NCBI GenBank assembly: GCA_963514095.1
Contig: OY741284.1
Span: forward strand, 10,385,335-10,449,334
DNA: 64,000 bases
Reading direction: 5' to 3'
From: Eutrigla gurnardus
Lineage: Eukaryota; Chordata; Actinopteri; Perciformes; Triglidae
Shown: piece after piece, positions 37,528 through 49,449 of the stretch
Layout: the number at the start of each line of letters is the position of its first letter
How positions within the stretch are numbered: position 1 is the stretch's first letter
The notes under the pieces: model-generated
What the model was told of the DNA's origin: nothing
The model's input: the letters and a program-made list of their open reading frames with translations, nothing else
Databases searched by the model: none
Made by a program: the position numbers and the translations under genes

Positions 37528-40500
37528 CACACACACACACTTACAGTGCTGTCTGGGATGCAGGCCAGCTCCAGTGGTGGCCTATACCTCCCTCTAAAAA
37601 AAGCGCAGAAGAAGCTGAAAAGCTTCATTATGGAAGGCGAATTATTTCGGCTCATTTGGGAATGAAGCATTACCTGAAATGCTTCATCAGCGTTTAGCAC
37701 CTTATGTGGAATCAGGCGTCCGAGGTCCGCCTCGCTGTTTACTCGCAATGAGATGACTCCATTCAGGCACCAGAGTGCCATGATGCGAGATATTTGCGAA
37801 CGTACGATCGCACACGAGGACATCAGAAAAATATTTGCCTGGATCCGAGTGTGCGTGGCCACTTCAGATGTAATTTCTGAGGCCAGCGTGAGGGCAGCTA
37901 CTATAAACAGCTCTGTACGTGCTGTAATCAAGCCTTCGGGCCGGGGAAACGCTTGTCCGCTCCAATTGCCTCCGAGGGCCACGTGTCGGTGCAGGAGGGA
38001 GGCGAGCCCGAATCCTGATTGCTGATCAGCACATCAGTTCAGCCCTGTCGTGTGTGTGTGTGTGTGTGTGTGTTCCCTCGCAGAGTGTTTGGGCGGCGTG
38101 TGCGGTTTCCCCCTGAGTCAGTACCTCCGCCGCCAATCCTGGTTCTGCGGCAGGAACGCCAGGATGTCGGCGTGTTTGGTGAGTTTGGTGACAGCACAGT
38201 GACAGCACGAGTAACGACTACAGCTCAGTTTTTCCCCAAGAAATATTCCGTCTTAACGCGTCACTGTTTCTCCAAAAAAAAAAAAAAAAAAACAGGCACT
38301 CGAGAGGGTTTCACTCGGCCAAGGGGTAAGTAAGACATTCTTATTGTAATCAATACATAAATGATGAATAGTCAGCCTCGCACGAGACTGGGACTTCTCT
38401 AAACTGTCATTTCTTCACACTCGTGAAAACAAATCCGGGGGTTGTTCACAATCACTCACCGTTCTCCTCCGCTGTACAAACAATCAGATGTTACTTCTGC
38501 TATTGTTTCAGGCCTGTGATTGACTGCAGCGTGTTTATTTGAAACGTAGGCGCTCGGAGCCCCGGGGCCAAAGCCTGACACACAACACCGCCATTAATAT
38601 GGAATGTTTATAAATATTAATGCAATCACGATAAGATGGATGACTCGGGGGGTCTGAATCCAAAAGAAGAAAAAGGCCTGATTGCCTGCAGGTCTTGCGT
38701 CAGACTCGGAGAAGTGTCGGGAAGTAATGGACTGTTTCGTACACACGCTGGACGGATCAGAGGGAATATCCATCTTTTGGGAAATTCATAAAGTGCATCA
38801 TGTTGAATGACATTATCTTTGATCCCGCAGATTCAGATGGAGTCTCTGTTTTACCGCGCCGTCCTGCATGTTATTCTGAGGGATCACTACAGCTGCTTTA
38901 AAAGGTAACAGCCAGCAGCTTCTACATCTGGCAGCACTTTAACGCCAGCAATCGCAACAAGTGTGCAGCAGTTAAAACGCGTTCTGGGTGTTACTCCGCC
39001 GCACGTGTGAGGTAGAGTCTGTTCTTTCTGGGTTATTTATTCCTGTGTTCTTAATATCGTACATTTTATACAACGAGGGCATCATTCAGCGGCTTTCTTT
39101 ATTTTGTAGAGCAACCAGTGGATTGGAAATGTAAACAACACATTATTCAATAATAATACATTTTAGGCTCACACGATTTGGGTTTTTCATTTTTTTATTT
39201 CTACAAACGGTTCTTTTCTACTCGTGTAGAACCGCGAAGAAAACGCCGACTAGTCCACGGTTTGGCCTCGGTTCAAGACTGTCATGCTTCCCTTTCCAAA
39301 CATGAGTTAACTGCTGTCAAAAAGTCAAAACTTGCTTTTTCTCCTCATAAAATCTGAAGTTCTGCGGTTTCGCCGTTGTTAGTTCGCATTCCTAATGGCT
39401 GAGAGATTTCAGGCGTTCGGGGTTCCAGATCTTTAGTGGATTACAGTCACTGCCCTTCTAATGAAATCAGCCGCGCCATCGGAGGAAATGCAGATTTCAA
39501 TTAGCCCTTAGCAAACGCCTCGGAAAGACACAAAGCACTGACCTCGTCCCCTCCTGCTCTGTGACCTTTTACTTTAATGGCAGACATCAGATCCGAATCG
39601 AATAACCATTAGTTCTCTGCCCGCCGCGGCTATTTATCACAGTTTAGTCCTTTTTTTTAGAAGTGTTTCTTTCTGGTTGCTAAGGTGTGATTAAAAACAG
39701 AAAGAGGCAGAGAGTAAATGACGTCTGTGTCGGTTTGTGCGTTTGCAGTGAGAAGCGAGTGGGGAACGTCTACTCCAAGGCTAAATCCTTCGTGGACTAC
39801 GTCCGTCGAGCTCTACGCAGACTGGAGCTGGACGAATCAAAGGTCAGAATCGGGACCAGAATCTCCTCCATCAATTTATTGTCATGTTAGAGAGCCAACA
39901 GCAGAGATTCCTGCTGTCTTCGTTCAGGATGTCGCCTGGCACCCTGATGTTGAAGTCATGTGGTTGCCGTGGGTTTCCACATGTGTCACTCTCAACACTT
40001 CACATTCTCCTCCCGCCTCTTGCTTTTACTCCCCCATATCCTGACTCTCACGCCGGACGCTCTCTTCCCCGTTAGCTTTCCGACGGCGACGTCCAGCGTT
40101 ACCACGACGCTTACAGGCCGCGAATGGGCGAGATGCGCGCCTTTAATATGGTAAGTCCTCGACGGCGCTTCCACTGGACCGGAGAAGCACGAAAAACATT
40201 TTCATTCCTGTAAAGTGAGATGTATAATGTCAATAAATTGCAGGCCATTAAGTGAGATCATTGTAGGCCGTGGGGAATCGAGCAGAATGAGAAGAAAGGC
40301 AGCTTCTGGTCAGAGCCGAGACCACTAATTGTCGTGTCAACCGACGCACCAATTTTCTCTCATGACATAAAGCAGTAAAGTGTTTTTTTAAGGGATTGCC
40401 CACCAGCTACTGGGAAGACAATAGCGGTCATGGTGGGTTTTTTTCAGTAGTGGGAGGAGACAAGAAGGGATTAAATGAATGATGTCATCTCTGTGCAGTT

Positions 40501-41520
40501 GAAGGTGACCCTGGCTCCCTGTATCGAAGGTCTGATTCTACTGGATCGCCTCTGCTACCTGAAAGAACAGGTAAACTCATTGCAGTCGGGACTCTCATCA
40601 ATCATTAATGGCGGAAAGAATATTAGGGATTCATTCTGGAGGCGTGGCTTTACTAGAACCTGGTCAACTCAAAAGTCAGATGAACATGAAGTCACACTAA
40701 ATCTGTTTATACGTCCAACTGCACTTAAGATTGTTTATAATAAAAGGCACTTTAGGTTTATTATGTGCAATGGGAGAGAATGTGAATCTATTTTAAGCAA
40801 AAGTGATTCATTTAAGGGTGTATCTGTTTTTTTCAGTATCTATAACTCTTATTTGAGCTTCTCTATTAATCACTTGGTTTATAAAATGTCAACAAATTGT
40901 TGGTTTCAAAACCCAAAGTCACTTTTTGCTTTAGAAATAACTTAAATTATGAATTTACTATCAAAATTTTGTATACAACATATAAAAAACTATTATTGAA
41001 ACAAACGTGTCTTAACCTTTCAGTGATTTTCACCAGCAGCACACGAGGGGTTTCACTCGTTCTCGTCTTTCAGCCGGACTCATCTTTCTAATTTAGTCGT
41101 ACAGCTCGTTGATTGGGATCTGAAATCTGCTTCCCAGATGATGAAAGCGAAGACGTAGAAATCTCAGCTACGATCTTTTTTTTAATTATTATAATTCACA
41201 CCGCTGACAGTAATATAGGTGTCGGCTAAATTAAAGCCAGCCTGCAATTTAGCATCTCGTGCTTCTGCGGCCAAAACCAACACGCTTATCTTTATCCTGA
41301 GTTATTGTGATGAGCTGCGTACAAGCCGGAAAAGCTTTGAAAGTCGTGATTACGTGCGTTGCTGTGTGTCGGGATGCACTTCCTTAACCATGTCGTGTAA
41401 TCAGACTACAGAACGTCTTGAACATAACGTCTCCCTGGAGGAGGAACAAGAGGAAGTGATGGATGCATGTGAATACGATCCATGTGATGTGTGTGCTGAG
41501 GCATGTTCAGCCTTAAAGAA

Positions 41521-41553
<33 letters not shown>

Positions 41554-42880
41554 AGGTTGTAATAGCTGTAATGATTATCCAGAAACGTACTGTAGATTTT
41601 TTGGGAAGGTTTCCATAGCATCTCACTGACTGTGTTGATAGTCAAACAATGATGCACTTATATAGCAATGTATACACTGTGATGTGTTAAAATATGTGCG
41701 TTGGCACAAACTTCAAGGAATTTTAATCCTCAAATAATCGAGCAAAGTAGACGTTTGTGAATGCTGTGAATGCGATGGGATGTTGGTCTGCCATCAGCTA
41801 TCGGTTGGATTGCACAGAGAATCATGTTTCCCAGAGGATGAACCCTATTGCCCTTTGTGATCCCCTGACTTTTCCAATTGGCGGTAACGTGTTGACATGT
41901 GTGCCATAGAGCAAAATGTCTCAATAGCGTTTGGATGGATTGCCATGAAATTTTGCACAGGCAATCATGGTTCCCAGAGGATGAACCTCACTGACTTTTC
42001 CAATTGGCGGATATATGTTGACATTTGTGGCATAGAGCAAAATGTCTCAATAGCGTTTGGATGGATTGCCATGAAATTATGCACAGGCAATCATGGTTCC
42101 CAGAGGATGAACCTCACTGACTTTTCCAATTGGCGGATATATGTTGACATTTGTGCCTTAGAGCGAAATGTCTCACCCGCAACAAAATTTTAGCTTATCC
42201 AATATTTTTGCTGCCGATCAAATGGCATTCCCATCAGCAAGCTTTAGCACGCTAACACGCAAAACTAAGATTAGCTAGCAGAAATGTCAAAACCTCCATT
42301 GCTGGCAGGTGGATAAAAATCAAATTCTATATTTACACTGATTCAATTGGATCCAGCTAATTGACAAGCAGCAAAACACCATATCTCATTCCTCTTGTTG
42401 AGGAACTATTTTAAATACGTTACAAAGTAGCGTGTGGGCTATTTAAATTACAAGGCGAGCGATAATGAGTGAACACCCGTTTTACCGTCTTTGCATGGAC
42501 GCACCTGAACTGCAGCCTAGTGTGGTATGACCTGTTACTGAACAGCCGGCCATCGAGGAAGACCAACTTGTCCTACACATGAACAGGAGTCCACCTGACA
42601 TAATATTTGGACAGATGTTTCCCCTCCGGAGGATTCAGTAGAGAAATCTTTAAGAGCGACATCATACGGCAGCATGGCGTCACAAAGCCAAACAGGATTT
42701 GAATGTCCATGTGTTTTATATCCACGTCTGTTGTCTCATTGTGTTGTGTTTGTTTGTCTTGGTGTCCTACAGGAGGGTTTGTCCTTCTCCGCTCTGGTGC
42801 AGCTCTTTGATCCCCTCCTGTCTCCGAGATGCTACGCCGTCGTGGGGCTGAAGAGTCACGAGGACCAGATTTCACGTTGA
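34667..42880 (+). CDS. mettl25: METTL25, probable SAM-dependent methyltransferase
   Basis: Methyltransferase-like protein of the Methyltransf_32 family; I know of no firmly established substrate. Twelve exons: 34667-34883, 35682-35864, 35968-36074, 36166-36696, 36988-37135, 38084-38178, 38296-38325, 38831-38904, 39749-39842, 40076-40150, 40499-40570, 42773-42880. They total 1734 bp and 577 residues (human 603, from memory), all phases matching. The SAM-binding motif I is VIDVGSGKGYLSSFLSLQYG (from residue 170), with acidic GIDSSSTNTHG after it. A low-complexity Glu-rich insert follows. The family block GLHTCGDLAPSTLRMF is at about 352-367, then CSVGCCYHLLSEEF. WFCGRNARMSACL leads into the 10-residue micro-exon ALERVSLGQG. 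Later blocks are YSKAKSFVDYVRRAL, YRPRMGEMRAFNM, APCIEGLILLDRLCYLKEQ and the C-terminal LFDPLLSPRCYAVVGLK. Intron 5 begins with an AC tract and ends with a GT tract; the micro-exon acceptor follows 19 A residues. Confidence 0.95.
35360..35495. repeat. Possible transposon-remnant end in mettl25 intron 1
   Basis: A stretch ending CATTTGGGGCGGACTCACCC TTTAA resembles the terminus of common fish dispersed elements, like the one at 6240-6262. No target duplication was determined. Confidence 0.3.
37139..37184 (+). repeat. (AC)23 tract at the 5' end of mettl25 intron 5
   Basis: The run starts four bases into the intron, directly after the GTAACC donor of exon 5, and is uninterrupted for 46 bp. Confidence 0.95.
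37471..37540 (+). repeat. (AC)35 tract within mettl25 intron 5
   Basis: A second AC run, with one G interruption at 37521, about 290 bp downstream of the first in the same intron. Confidence 0.95.
38050..38072 (+). repeat. (GT)11 tract at the 3' end of mettl25 intron 5
   Basis: The run ends 11 bases before exon 6, leaving only TTCCCTCGCAG as pyrimidine tract and acceptor. It is complementary to the AC tracts at the other end of the same intron. Confidence 0.95.
41522..41552 (+). repeat. (CA)15 microsatellite in mettl25 intron 11
   Basis: An uninterrupted CA run mid-intron with no nearby splice site. Confidence 0.9.
41785..42290. repeat. 126-bp tandem repeat within a dispersed teleost element, mettl25 intron 11
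   Basis: The block containing GCAAAATGTCTCAATAGCGT starts at 41911 and again at 42037. A third, diverged start (GCGAAATGTCTCA) lies at 42163, a constant 126-bp period. An older partial unit precedes it from about 41800 (GGATTGCACAGAGAATCATG). Units share GGATGGATTGCCATGAAATT and CCCAGAGGATGAACC. The downstream TTTAGCACGCTAACACGCAA segment is typical of the fish interspersed element this derives from. The open frame across it is a repeat artefact. Confidence 0.85.
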
Positions 42881-43073
42881 TGAGCTCATCCGCATGCACG
42901 TGATTATGAAACGCCGCCGGAGAGGTCTTGATTACGCACGATGGTATCAGCAATCTCAGAGTGATTGTGTTAATGTGCGTTTTGATTACATGTATGATTT
43001 AATCTCAATGTTGCAATTTATTTATGCACTCGCTGCATCACATTTCAGCCACTTCCTGTTTTTTTTAATGAAA

Positions 43074-43079
43074 AATAAA
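43074..43079 (+). terminator. mettl25: Poly(A) signal of mettl25
   Basis: AATAAA 194 bp after the mettl25 stop codon, followed by a TG/T-rich stretch within 20 bp. This is a good match to a vertebrate cleavage signal. Confidence 0.7.
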
Positions 43080-44959
43080 TCTGTTGTGTTTTTAGCGTTG
43101 AGTCCTCGGCTGCGTGCTTCCTCGTGAAAAACACATGGAAAAACGCGTTCCATCGCGTCCATCTCAGCCTTTTGTCTATGTGTTTCGTGACTCTTAAGAA
43201 AACAGTTGTTTTTTAAGGGCCGTTCGGGGAGCCAGGGGCATTGTGGGATTTACGGAGGCTTGGATCTCCCTCCGTCGACAGGTCTGGAAACCCCATTTCT
43301 AGGCTCGGACCAGAGGAAGTAGGGGGAACGGACAAGAGGCACCGTGACCCTGTTTTACTTCTGTTTTGCTTTGTGCTCGGTCATTTCATTAATGACTCTC
43401 TTCTTACATGTTTGAATCCAATGTTGTAGTCTCGAGTAGACGCATGAATTATGGTCGTGGCACTTACACTCAAGCTGATGGATTGCAGACGCAAGCTGCA
43501 AGGAGGGACACGGAGCATTAAGGGGACCGAAAACATTATTTTATATTGGGAATGTTATTAATTTACAAGATAAGATATGCTATTTGAAATACTGCGACTT
43601 TGGAAAAAAATAGAAATCATGTTTTGATGAGTAATGGATAAATGGTTGAAGCATCTGCCACTCTAGCTGGAATGCAGACTCGACCTAACCAACCTCAACA
43701 TTCGATTATATGAAGACATTTTTTTGTATAATTTACAGATAAATAACCATCGGTTTAAAATCAATTCAGATTAGCACATTTGGAAGTCGTTGAATGGAGT
43801 CGGTGAGGTGGAACTTGAGTGTAACCGACAGGTGTGTCGGTGCGTCCGACAGAGAAGGTTATCTTCTTTCGTAATGAACATTCATCCTGTCATATTGGGC
43901 CCCTCGCTGCCCACCGTAATGGTCACGGCAGCTGTGCATGTGAACAGTGTTGATTAAAGGGTGAGGAACATCCATTTTTCAAAATTATGAAGAAACAAAT
44001 ACAACACACGCCCCCTACTGTGCAGCGCTTGTACTCCCCCCACTGTCCCATCTTTCACTGCTTTCTATTCTTTGTCACTGCAGCAGCCTGCACATCTGTA
44101 GGCCATCCACAGGTCTGTCGGCGTTCCCGTGGCGATACCGCATCCCCAAAGCCTTCTATTTACCTCGGTAAAGACAGATGGCGGAGGGCTCTCCGCTGCG
44201 TCTGGACCACGTTTGGATCCGGCGCCGTGTTTCACGCTGACAGCCCCGCTCTAGTGGCCAAACCAGACCGACACTGAGCAACCGGAGATGTGGGCGGGGC
44301 TTGTTTTGGAGCAGGAACGCCGGTGGGGTTTTTTGTGGTGGCCGAGTGAGTCACGTCTTGCTGACCTGTCCCCCTCCTTGACACTCGCACGCATGTTTGC
44401 GCCACATATGTATGTATATATAAACACACCCCTGCGGAGGCCTCGTCTGTGTGCCCACACTGAAGAAAAGCAACATGATAGAAAAGGTTCCAACACACAC
44501 AAACGTGCAAACCCGTTGCCGTGACAGCAGAAGCCCTCAAGGCAATGCAGTGGGTAAACTACAATTTCCTGCCTTTGCCCTTAAGGCAGGAAAACGGGAT
44601 GTGATGAAGCCTTGGAGGCAGACACAGGCGATCCAACCTCAGACGACCTTTCATCCAAAAGGTAGGAACTAGAGGAAGTGGAAGTGCGGGGAGTGCGTCA
44701 AACACACACCCCCCTTTCGCTTTGATCACTGGTTCTCACGGTGGTGTTAGGATATGAATCCAAAGTTCCTGCCACCGCCCCCGATATGAAAAATCATCTC
44801 GGCGCTCCTCCGACAGGAAGAGACGGCAGTTTGTATACTTTTCACTATCTGATCATGGCTGCAAGAGGTTCTCAGCTGGTCGTGTTTAAGAGTGAAAGAA
44901 TGACTTTTCTTGTGAAAGTGGGAGCTTTGGCTGGAGGGAAGGGATGCATGGGAGAACCA

Positions 44960-45350
44960 GGACAGTGGCGTGTCTAGAATTTTTTTCTTGGGGGCCAGGT
45001 AGGGGCACAGACTGTAGAAGGGTTGCACAGTGAAATTAATTTTTTAAATGCACTACATTCTTGTATTGTATTGAATGGTAGGTAAAGTATGAATAACAGA
45101 ACAATTTATTTATCCAAATAATACACATTGAACAGTGTAGCATGAAAGAAATATGTACTGGACACAAAATCTGAGGCCCCCTGAACACAAGACTGGTTTT
45201 CTTGCACATATTTTGTCCAAGAGGGTTCAAGTTTGGAAACTCCAATCAAACAAACTGATTGACAGTTCTGTAGGAATGGCCAGGGAGGGTGGCCAATCAG
45301 ATTCCAGGGTTAGCCCGTGCCACCCCGGTGGCCACGCCCCTGCTGCATGA
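44960..45350. repeat. Dispersed repeat (CAGTGGCGTGTCTAGAATTT family)
   Basis: CAGTGGCGTGTCTAGAATTT followed by a TTGGGGGCCAGG run is the start of a familiar fish interspersed sequence. The later GGCCAATCAGATTCCAGGGT and GGTGGCCACGCCCC segments fit its other end. The middle portion is diverged, so boundaries are approximate. Confidence 0.5.
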
Positions 45351-47325
45351 GGAAGTCTTGTCAGACCCTCGCTGCTGTCAAATGAGAAATTATCTCTCTT
45401 GGAAAAACCGCTGCTTTTGTCCACAGGGAGGCCAAAATCAACAGAGAATTTCAGTTCCTCGCAGTAGCTTTAAGAATAATCCAGCGGTGACATTTAGGGA
45501 AGTGGCGAACGAGGACATGAGTAAAGAAGTGGATTAGCGAAGTGATCATTTGTAAAATATCCTGTCCTAACGTCTTCCATGTGAGCCTGATCATCGTGTT
45601 GTTCCTGTTTTAACTGTCCTCATGCACAAACTCTGGGGTTTTTCCCCCCGAGGCCCGGGCAGGAGGCCATCAGAGAGAAGGTTGCCAGGAAGTAGCCCTG
45701 GCTGCCATCATCATGCCCCTTCAGTCACGAACAGACTCCGCTTCTCCGCCAGATGCACCGCTTGTGAGAATGTGGAGGTTCAGGCCCAACCGAGCCAGAC
45801 ACACACACAGATTCAAATCTGCTGTTATCACCTTAAGTCACTACAGATTTATCCTCTGAAGAGCCCCCAGTTACACAAAAAAAGAAAATGTGTTTTACAC
45901 TTGTCGAGATGTATCTGCAGTCGTGTAAACAGGCGTGTCAAGCTGTGTAAATGTTTGACTCGGAGCCTCGGGACGTCGCTTGACGGAGAATTGCTGCTTT
46001 TCAATGTGAAGCCCAGTCGGCGCGTATTATCCAATAACAACACTTGTCCCTCTGATTCACGTTTTCCATTAATCTCGCCCGTTCTTTTCAAGCTCTCTAC
46101 AGATAAATATCAAATTAGATCAATCTAATAGAAGACAGCCAGAGAAAGCTGTAAACGTATGTATGGTTTAGAGACAAACGCAATGCTTCACTTCCCCCAG
46201 TTCAGAGATTTACACGATTACAGCTTCCTTTGTTACTTGACTCTGATAAGCAGTTTGAAGAATATACATTCTGAATATGTAAATATCTTGAGTGAGCTGT
46301 GATTTAATGGCTGTTGAGATTACAGTACTGTAAATACATTCCCTCTTATTTACATCGTGTTGGCATAAACCACAGTGTTTAATGGATGTGACAGAAGGAG
46401 AGTCATGGAGAGTAAACTACTTACCGTCCCCTTGTTGTCATTGGGTTTAAAGACTTAGATTGGAAAATGCTGTGAGTTGTATAAATGGGATTTATTTGAC
46501 TGAACTCAGAAAGCAGCAGCGTATCAATAGAAAAAGCCTCTAATTGAGCCAGTCAGGTTTAACATCCTTCCCCCTTTTTTATTCATCCCTCGACATGGAT
46601 AACTCCGGACTCCAAAACACATCAAATTTATCGTTGGCAGTAACGATAATAGTTAAGGGCACGCAAGCCGTTGGATTTTTACAGTTATGATATGGTGTTT
46701 TATTGAATTGTTTTATTGCATTTTCATGTCCACTCCTGAAACAATGCAGGCCGCTGACCCCTTTAACTGCAGTTCAAGCCGTTTCACAGTTCATCATCAG
46801 TGCGGTTGAACAGAGAACTTCTTAATTCAGCGCCAAACTCAAACAATCAGCAATTTCCCCTTTTTTTCCTCTCCTCTCCACACAGTCGTATTTCTGATCT
46901 TCCTGAGCAGAACGAGGAGGTGACACTGTTGCGGATGTAACCAGGGTGGATTCGATTTTAGTGTGCCATGTTTCCTGATTTTAGTTTGGCGAGAGCTTCG
47001 GTGTTGATATTAATACCGCGGCTGTGCTATTTCTGCGAGGGCAGGGCCCGGGCCCCGTCTTTCCATCTGTGATTATCTGCTTCCTGCGTGATGTTTATCT
47101 GCTGGGGTGAAGAAGCAGCGGTTCCGGAGTAAATAGCGCAGGGAAATTACCATTACTGGATCTGTATATAGCTTAAAAGGGGAGAGGAAATCTCTTAATA
47201 ACAGGGCTGATGGAAACACAGTTTGTTGTTAGAGGTTTGTCCTGTTGCTCAGTTTTGTATGATAAATTGGATGTGTGACCTCAACTAAAGCATTATCTTA
47301 TGTGTGAGTGTTAAAATCAAAGCTG

Positions 47326-47400
47326 TGTAGCGTAGCTTAGCATAAAGACTGAAAGCAGGGGGAAACAGCTAGCCTTGTTCTATTGGGAGATAATAAAATA
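47326..47400. repeat. Dispersed percomorph repeat (TTAGCATAAAGACTG family)
   Basis: GTAGCTTAGCATAAAGACTG is followed by AAAGCAGGGGGAAACAGCTA and GCCTTGTTCTATTGGGAGAT. This is one arm of a high-copy element. The matching arm in inverted orientation (ATGCTAAGCTAACC) lies at 47811-47824, so 47326-47860 may be one old foldback copy. Confidence 0.7.
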
Positions 47401-49449
47401 GCAAAAAATATTGTTTTTTATAGAATTTCTTAAAACTTTAAATGAATTACATTTTCAGTGATTCAGGCATACATAGACATTCATTGAAATGTAAAAAGCA
47501 AAAGTTTGGATACAATCATAACCTCAAACTCTTCCATAATAATATTTTGATTAATTATATTTTTGTGTCATTGTTCTTGCATTTCAGATTCCCATGGTTG
47601 CTAAATTAACAAAATCCTAAATATCGCAGTTTGTGCTAGAAAAGAAAATAATTCAAAAATATTGTACAATCATTTCAACCTCCTTAATAATTCTTAATAT
47701 GGCTAAAAAGTGTGAAACAAACACAAAAATTAACACGTAGAAAGTCTGCATAAGCTAACCGAAAATGATTACTGTTAGAGGTGGGTGGTTAGGTTTCCCC
47801 TAAATCTTTATGCTAAGCTAACCTGAATGAAGGTGGTATCAATCTTCATATCTAACACTAAGCGTAATAATAAGCATATATGCTGTGGAGGCCATGCAAC
47901 GAATAGTCATTTACAACACACAGGCCTTGACAAAGAACAGTTTAATCACATGTCAACATATGCAAATATTTGCCTTGTTGATAAGCAAAACAAAAAGTGG
48001 CTTGAATGAGAAAACCTTGTTTTTAATAAAAGCAGGAAAGGACTGTCACGTTGTGTATGAAAAACAATAAGTAAAATTAATGTAAATACCATCAAACTGG
48101 CCCGATAGACTTCATCAAAAACCCAAACCCCCCCGGTGTTTTATTTAGGACCGTTGGCTGTTTACATCTGGCGATTCATCACGCTGTTCGCCGGTGAGGA
48201 CGTAGCAGGTAATCAGTCAGAGGGAAGTAAACACTTCTTCTCCTGTAATGTGTTTGTTTTGCCCTGGGCTTTGTTTATGCTTTCTACAGGAACACGTTAC
48301 CCTCTTTTCCTGAGCTAATCCCTTAATCGCTTGTGCCGTGCCGAGACAGAGCGCCCCTTGTCCCCACGGGGCGAAGACGCAACGTGCACCATGTCGGCTT
48401 TCTGGTTCCCTGTGGTTTTCGTTTGGGTGCGACTCTCCCTCATTTGAATGTTAAGGTTTCCCGTGTGTCAGAAAGACCGAGTGTCTCCCTGCGACCCGAA
48501 ACATTCGCCCTCATTCGTTACCACTAGACACTGATGAATGCTGCAGAAGAGGAAGCACCTCACCGTACAAAAACACAGCAGCCTGTGCAACAGGTTCATG
48601 AGGTCAAGGTCAGGTTCGCTGGGGGCCCGCCGTTACAAATGCCTATCCTCACCCCGTCACTGTCTCACCCGTCACCCGCCCTCCACACACCCCGTCTCCA
48701 GCCATCTGTTTAACTCTCTCCGCAGCTCTGCGCTGGATTCTTTGTTTGTTTGTTGCTCGGAGCCCCGACCGAGGGCCAGGCGTCGGTCCAGCTGGTAGTC
48801 AGCGGGACCAGGCTGCACGTTTCCAAACCGACGCCCAGATGCATTCTCACCATAGGGTGAGGTACAACGGTCCATCAATCACGCCTACTCTCCCCGTTTG
48901 GCCTCTCCATGGAGATGTTGGAGGGGGGGTTGGTGTATCGCAAAGGAATCAATATTTGTTTTTTAATTTGGGGTCAGAATGCCATAATGTGATGCAGCTC
49001 CTTCTTATAGCTGCGTAGGAACCAGCTATTAGCTATTTATGTTTTAGAGGGTCAAAATAGGGGTTCTGGTAATTATTTAACCTCTGTTTTATACATTTTT
49101 TATCGATGCATATTTTTTGGACATTGAATATGAATGTGAATATTATTTTAAATTCGTCTTTGTTTATTTCAGTTTATGTTGAATCTAAAAACAAACACAA
49201 CTGAATCTGAAAGTTATATTTATGTCAATAGATGTATAGTATATTTCTCTTAAATCTATAAATAGGTCACATTAATCAGTGAGTAACAGTGACAGTAATT
49301 GTCTTCTGTCTGTTAAATCAACATGAAATGTTTCCTTACAAAAACACGTTGGACTCATTCTTATTCTAGTCCACCAGCACTGCACAAAAAAAAAAAAACC
49401 CTATTCCCAGCACCACTCCCGCCCCTCTCTCCCTCTCTCTAGTGCAGAG

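Larger units (their letters stand above)
43080..49440. other. Intergenic stretch between mettl25 and tmtc2
   Basis: No open frame here has recognisable domains or consistent splice sites. It holds dispersed repeat pieces (listed separately) and one 11-bp perfect hairpin at 44565-44593. Long frames at 45622-46128 and 44232-44540 look random in composition. Distal enhancers of tmtc2 could lie here, but none can be named from sequence alone. Confidence 0.6.

Noticed and set aside
41897..42193. 98-codon open frame, apparent novel repeat protein
   Set aside because: It is the translation of a 126-bp tandem repeat within a known type of dispersed element; the period being a multiple of three keeps it open.
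44400..44420. TATA-box promoter (TATATAAA)
   Set aside because: No coding exon, CpG enrichment or other promoter motif nearby; likely chance in a TA-rich run.
45622..46128. 168-codon open frame between mettl25 and tmtc2
   Set aside because: Composition looks random, with no recognised domain and no supporting signals.
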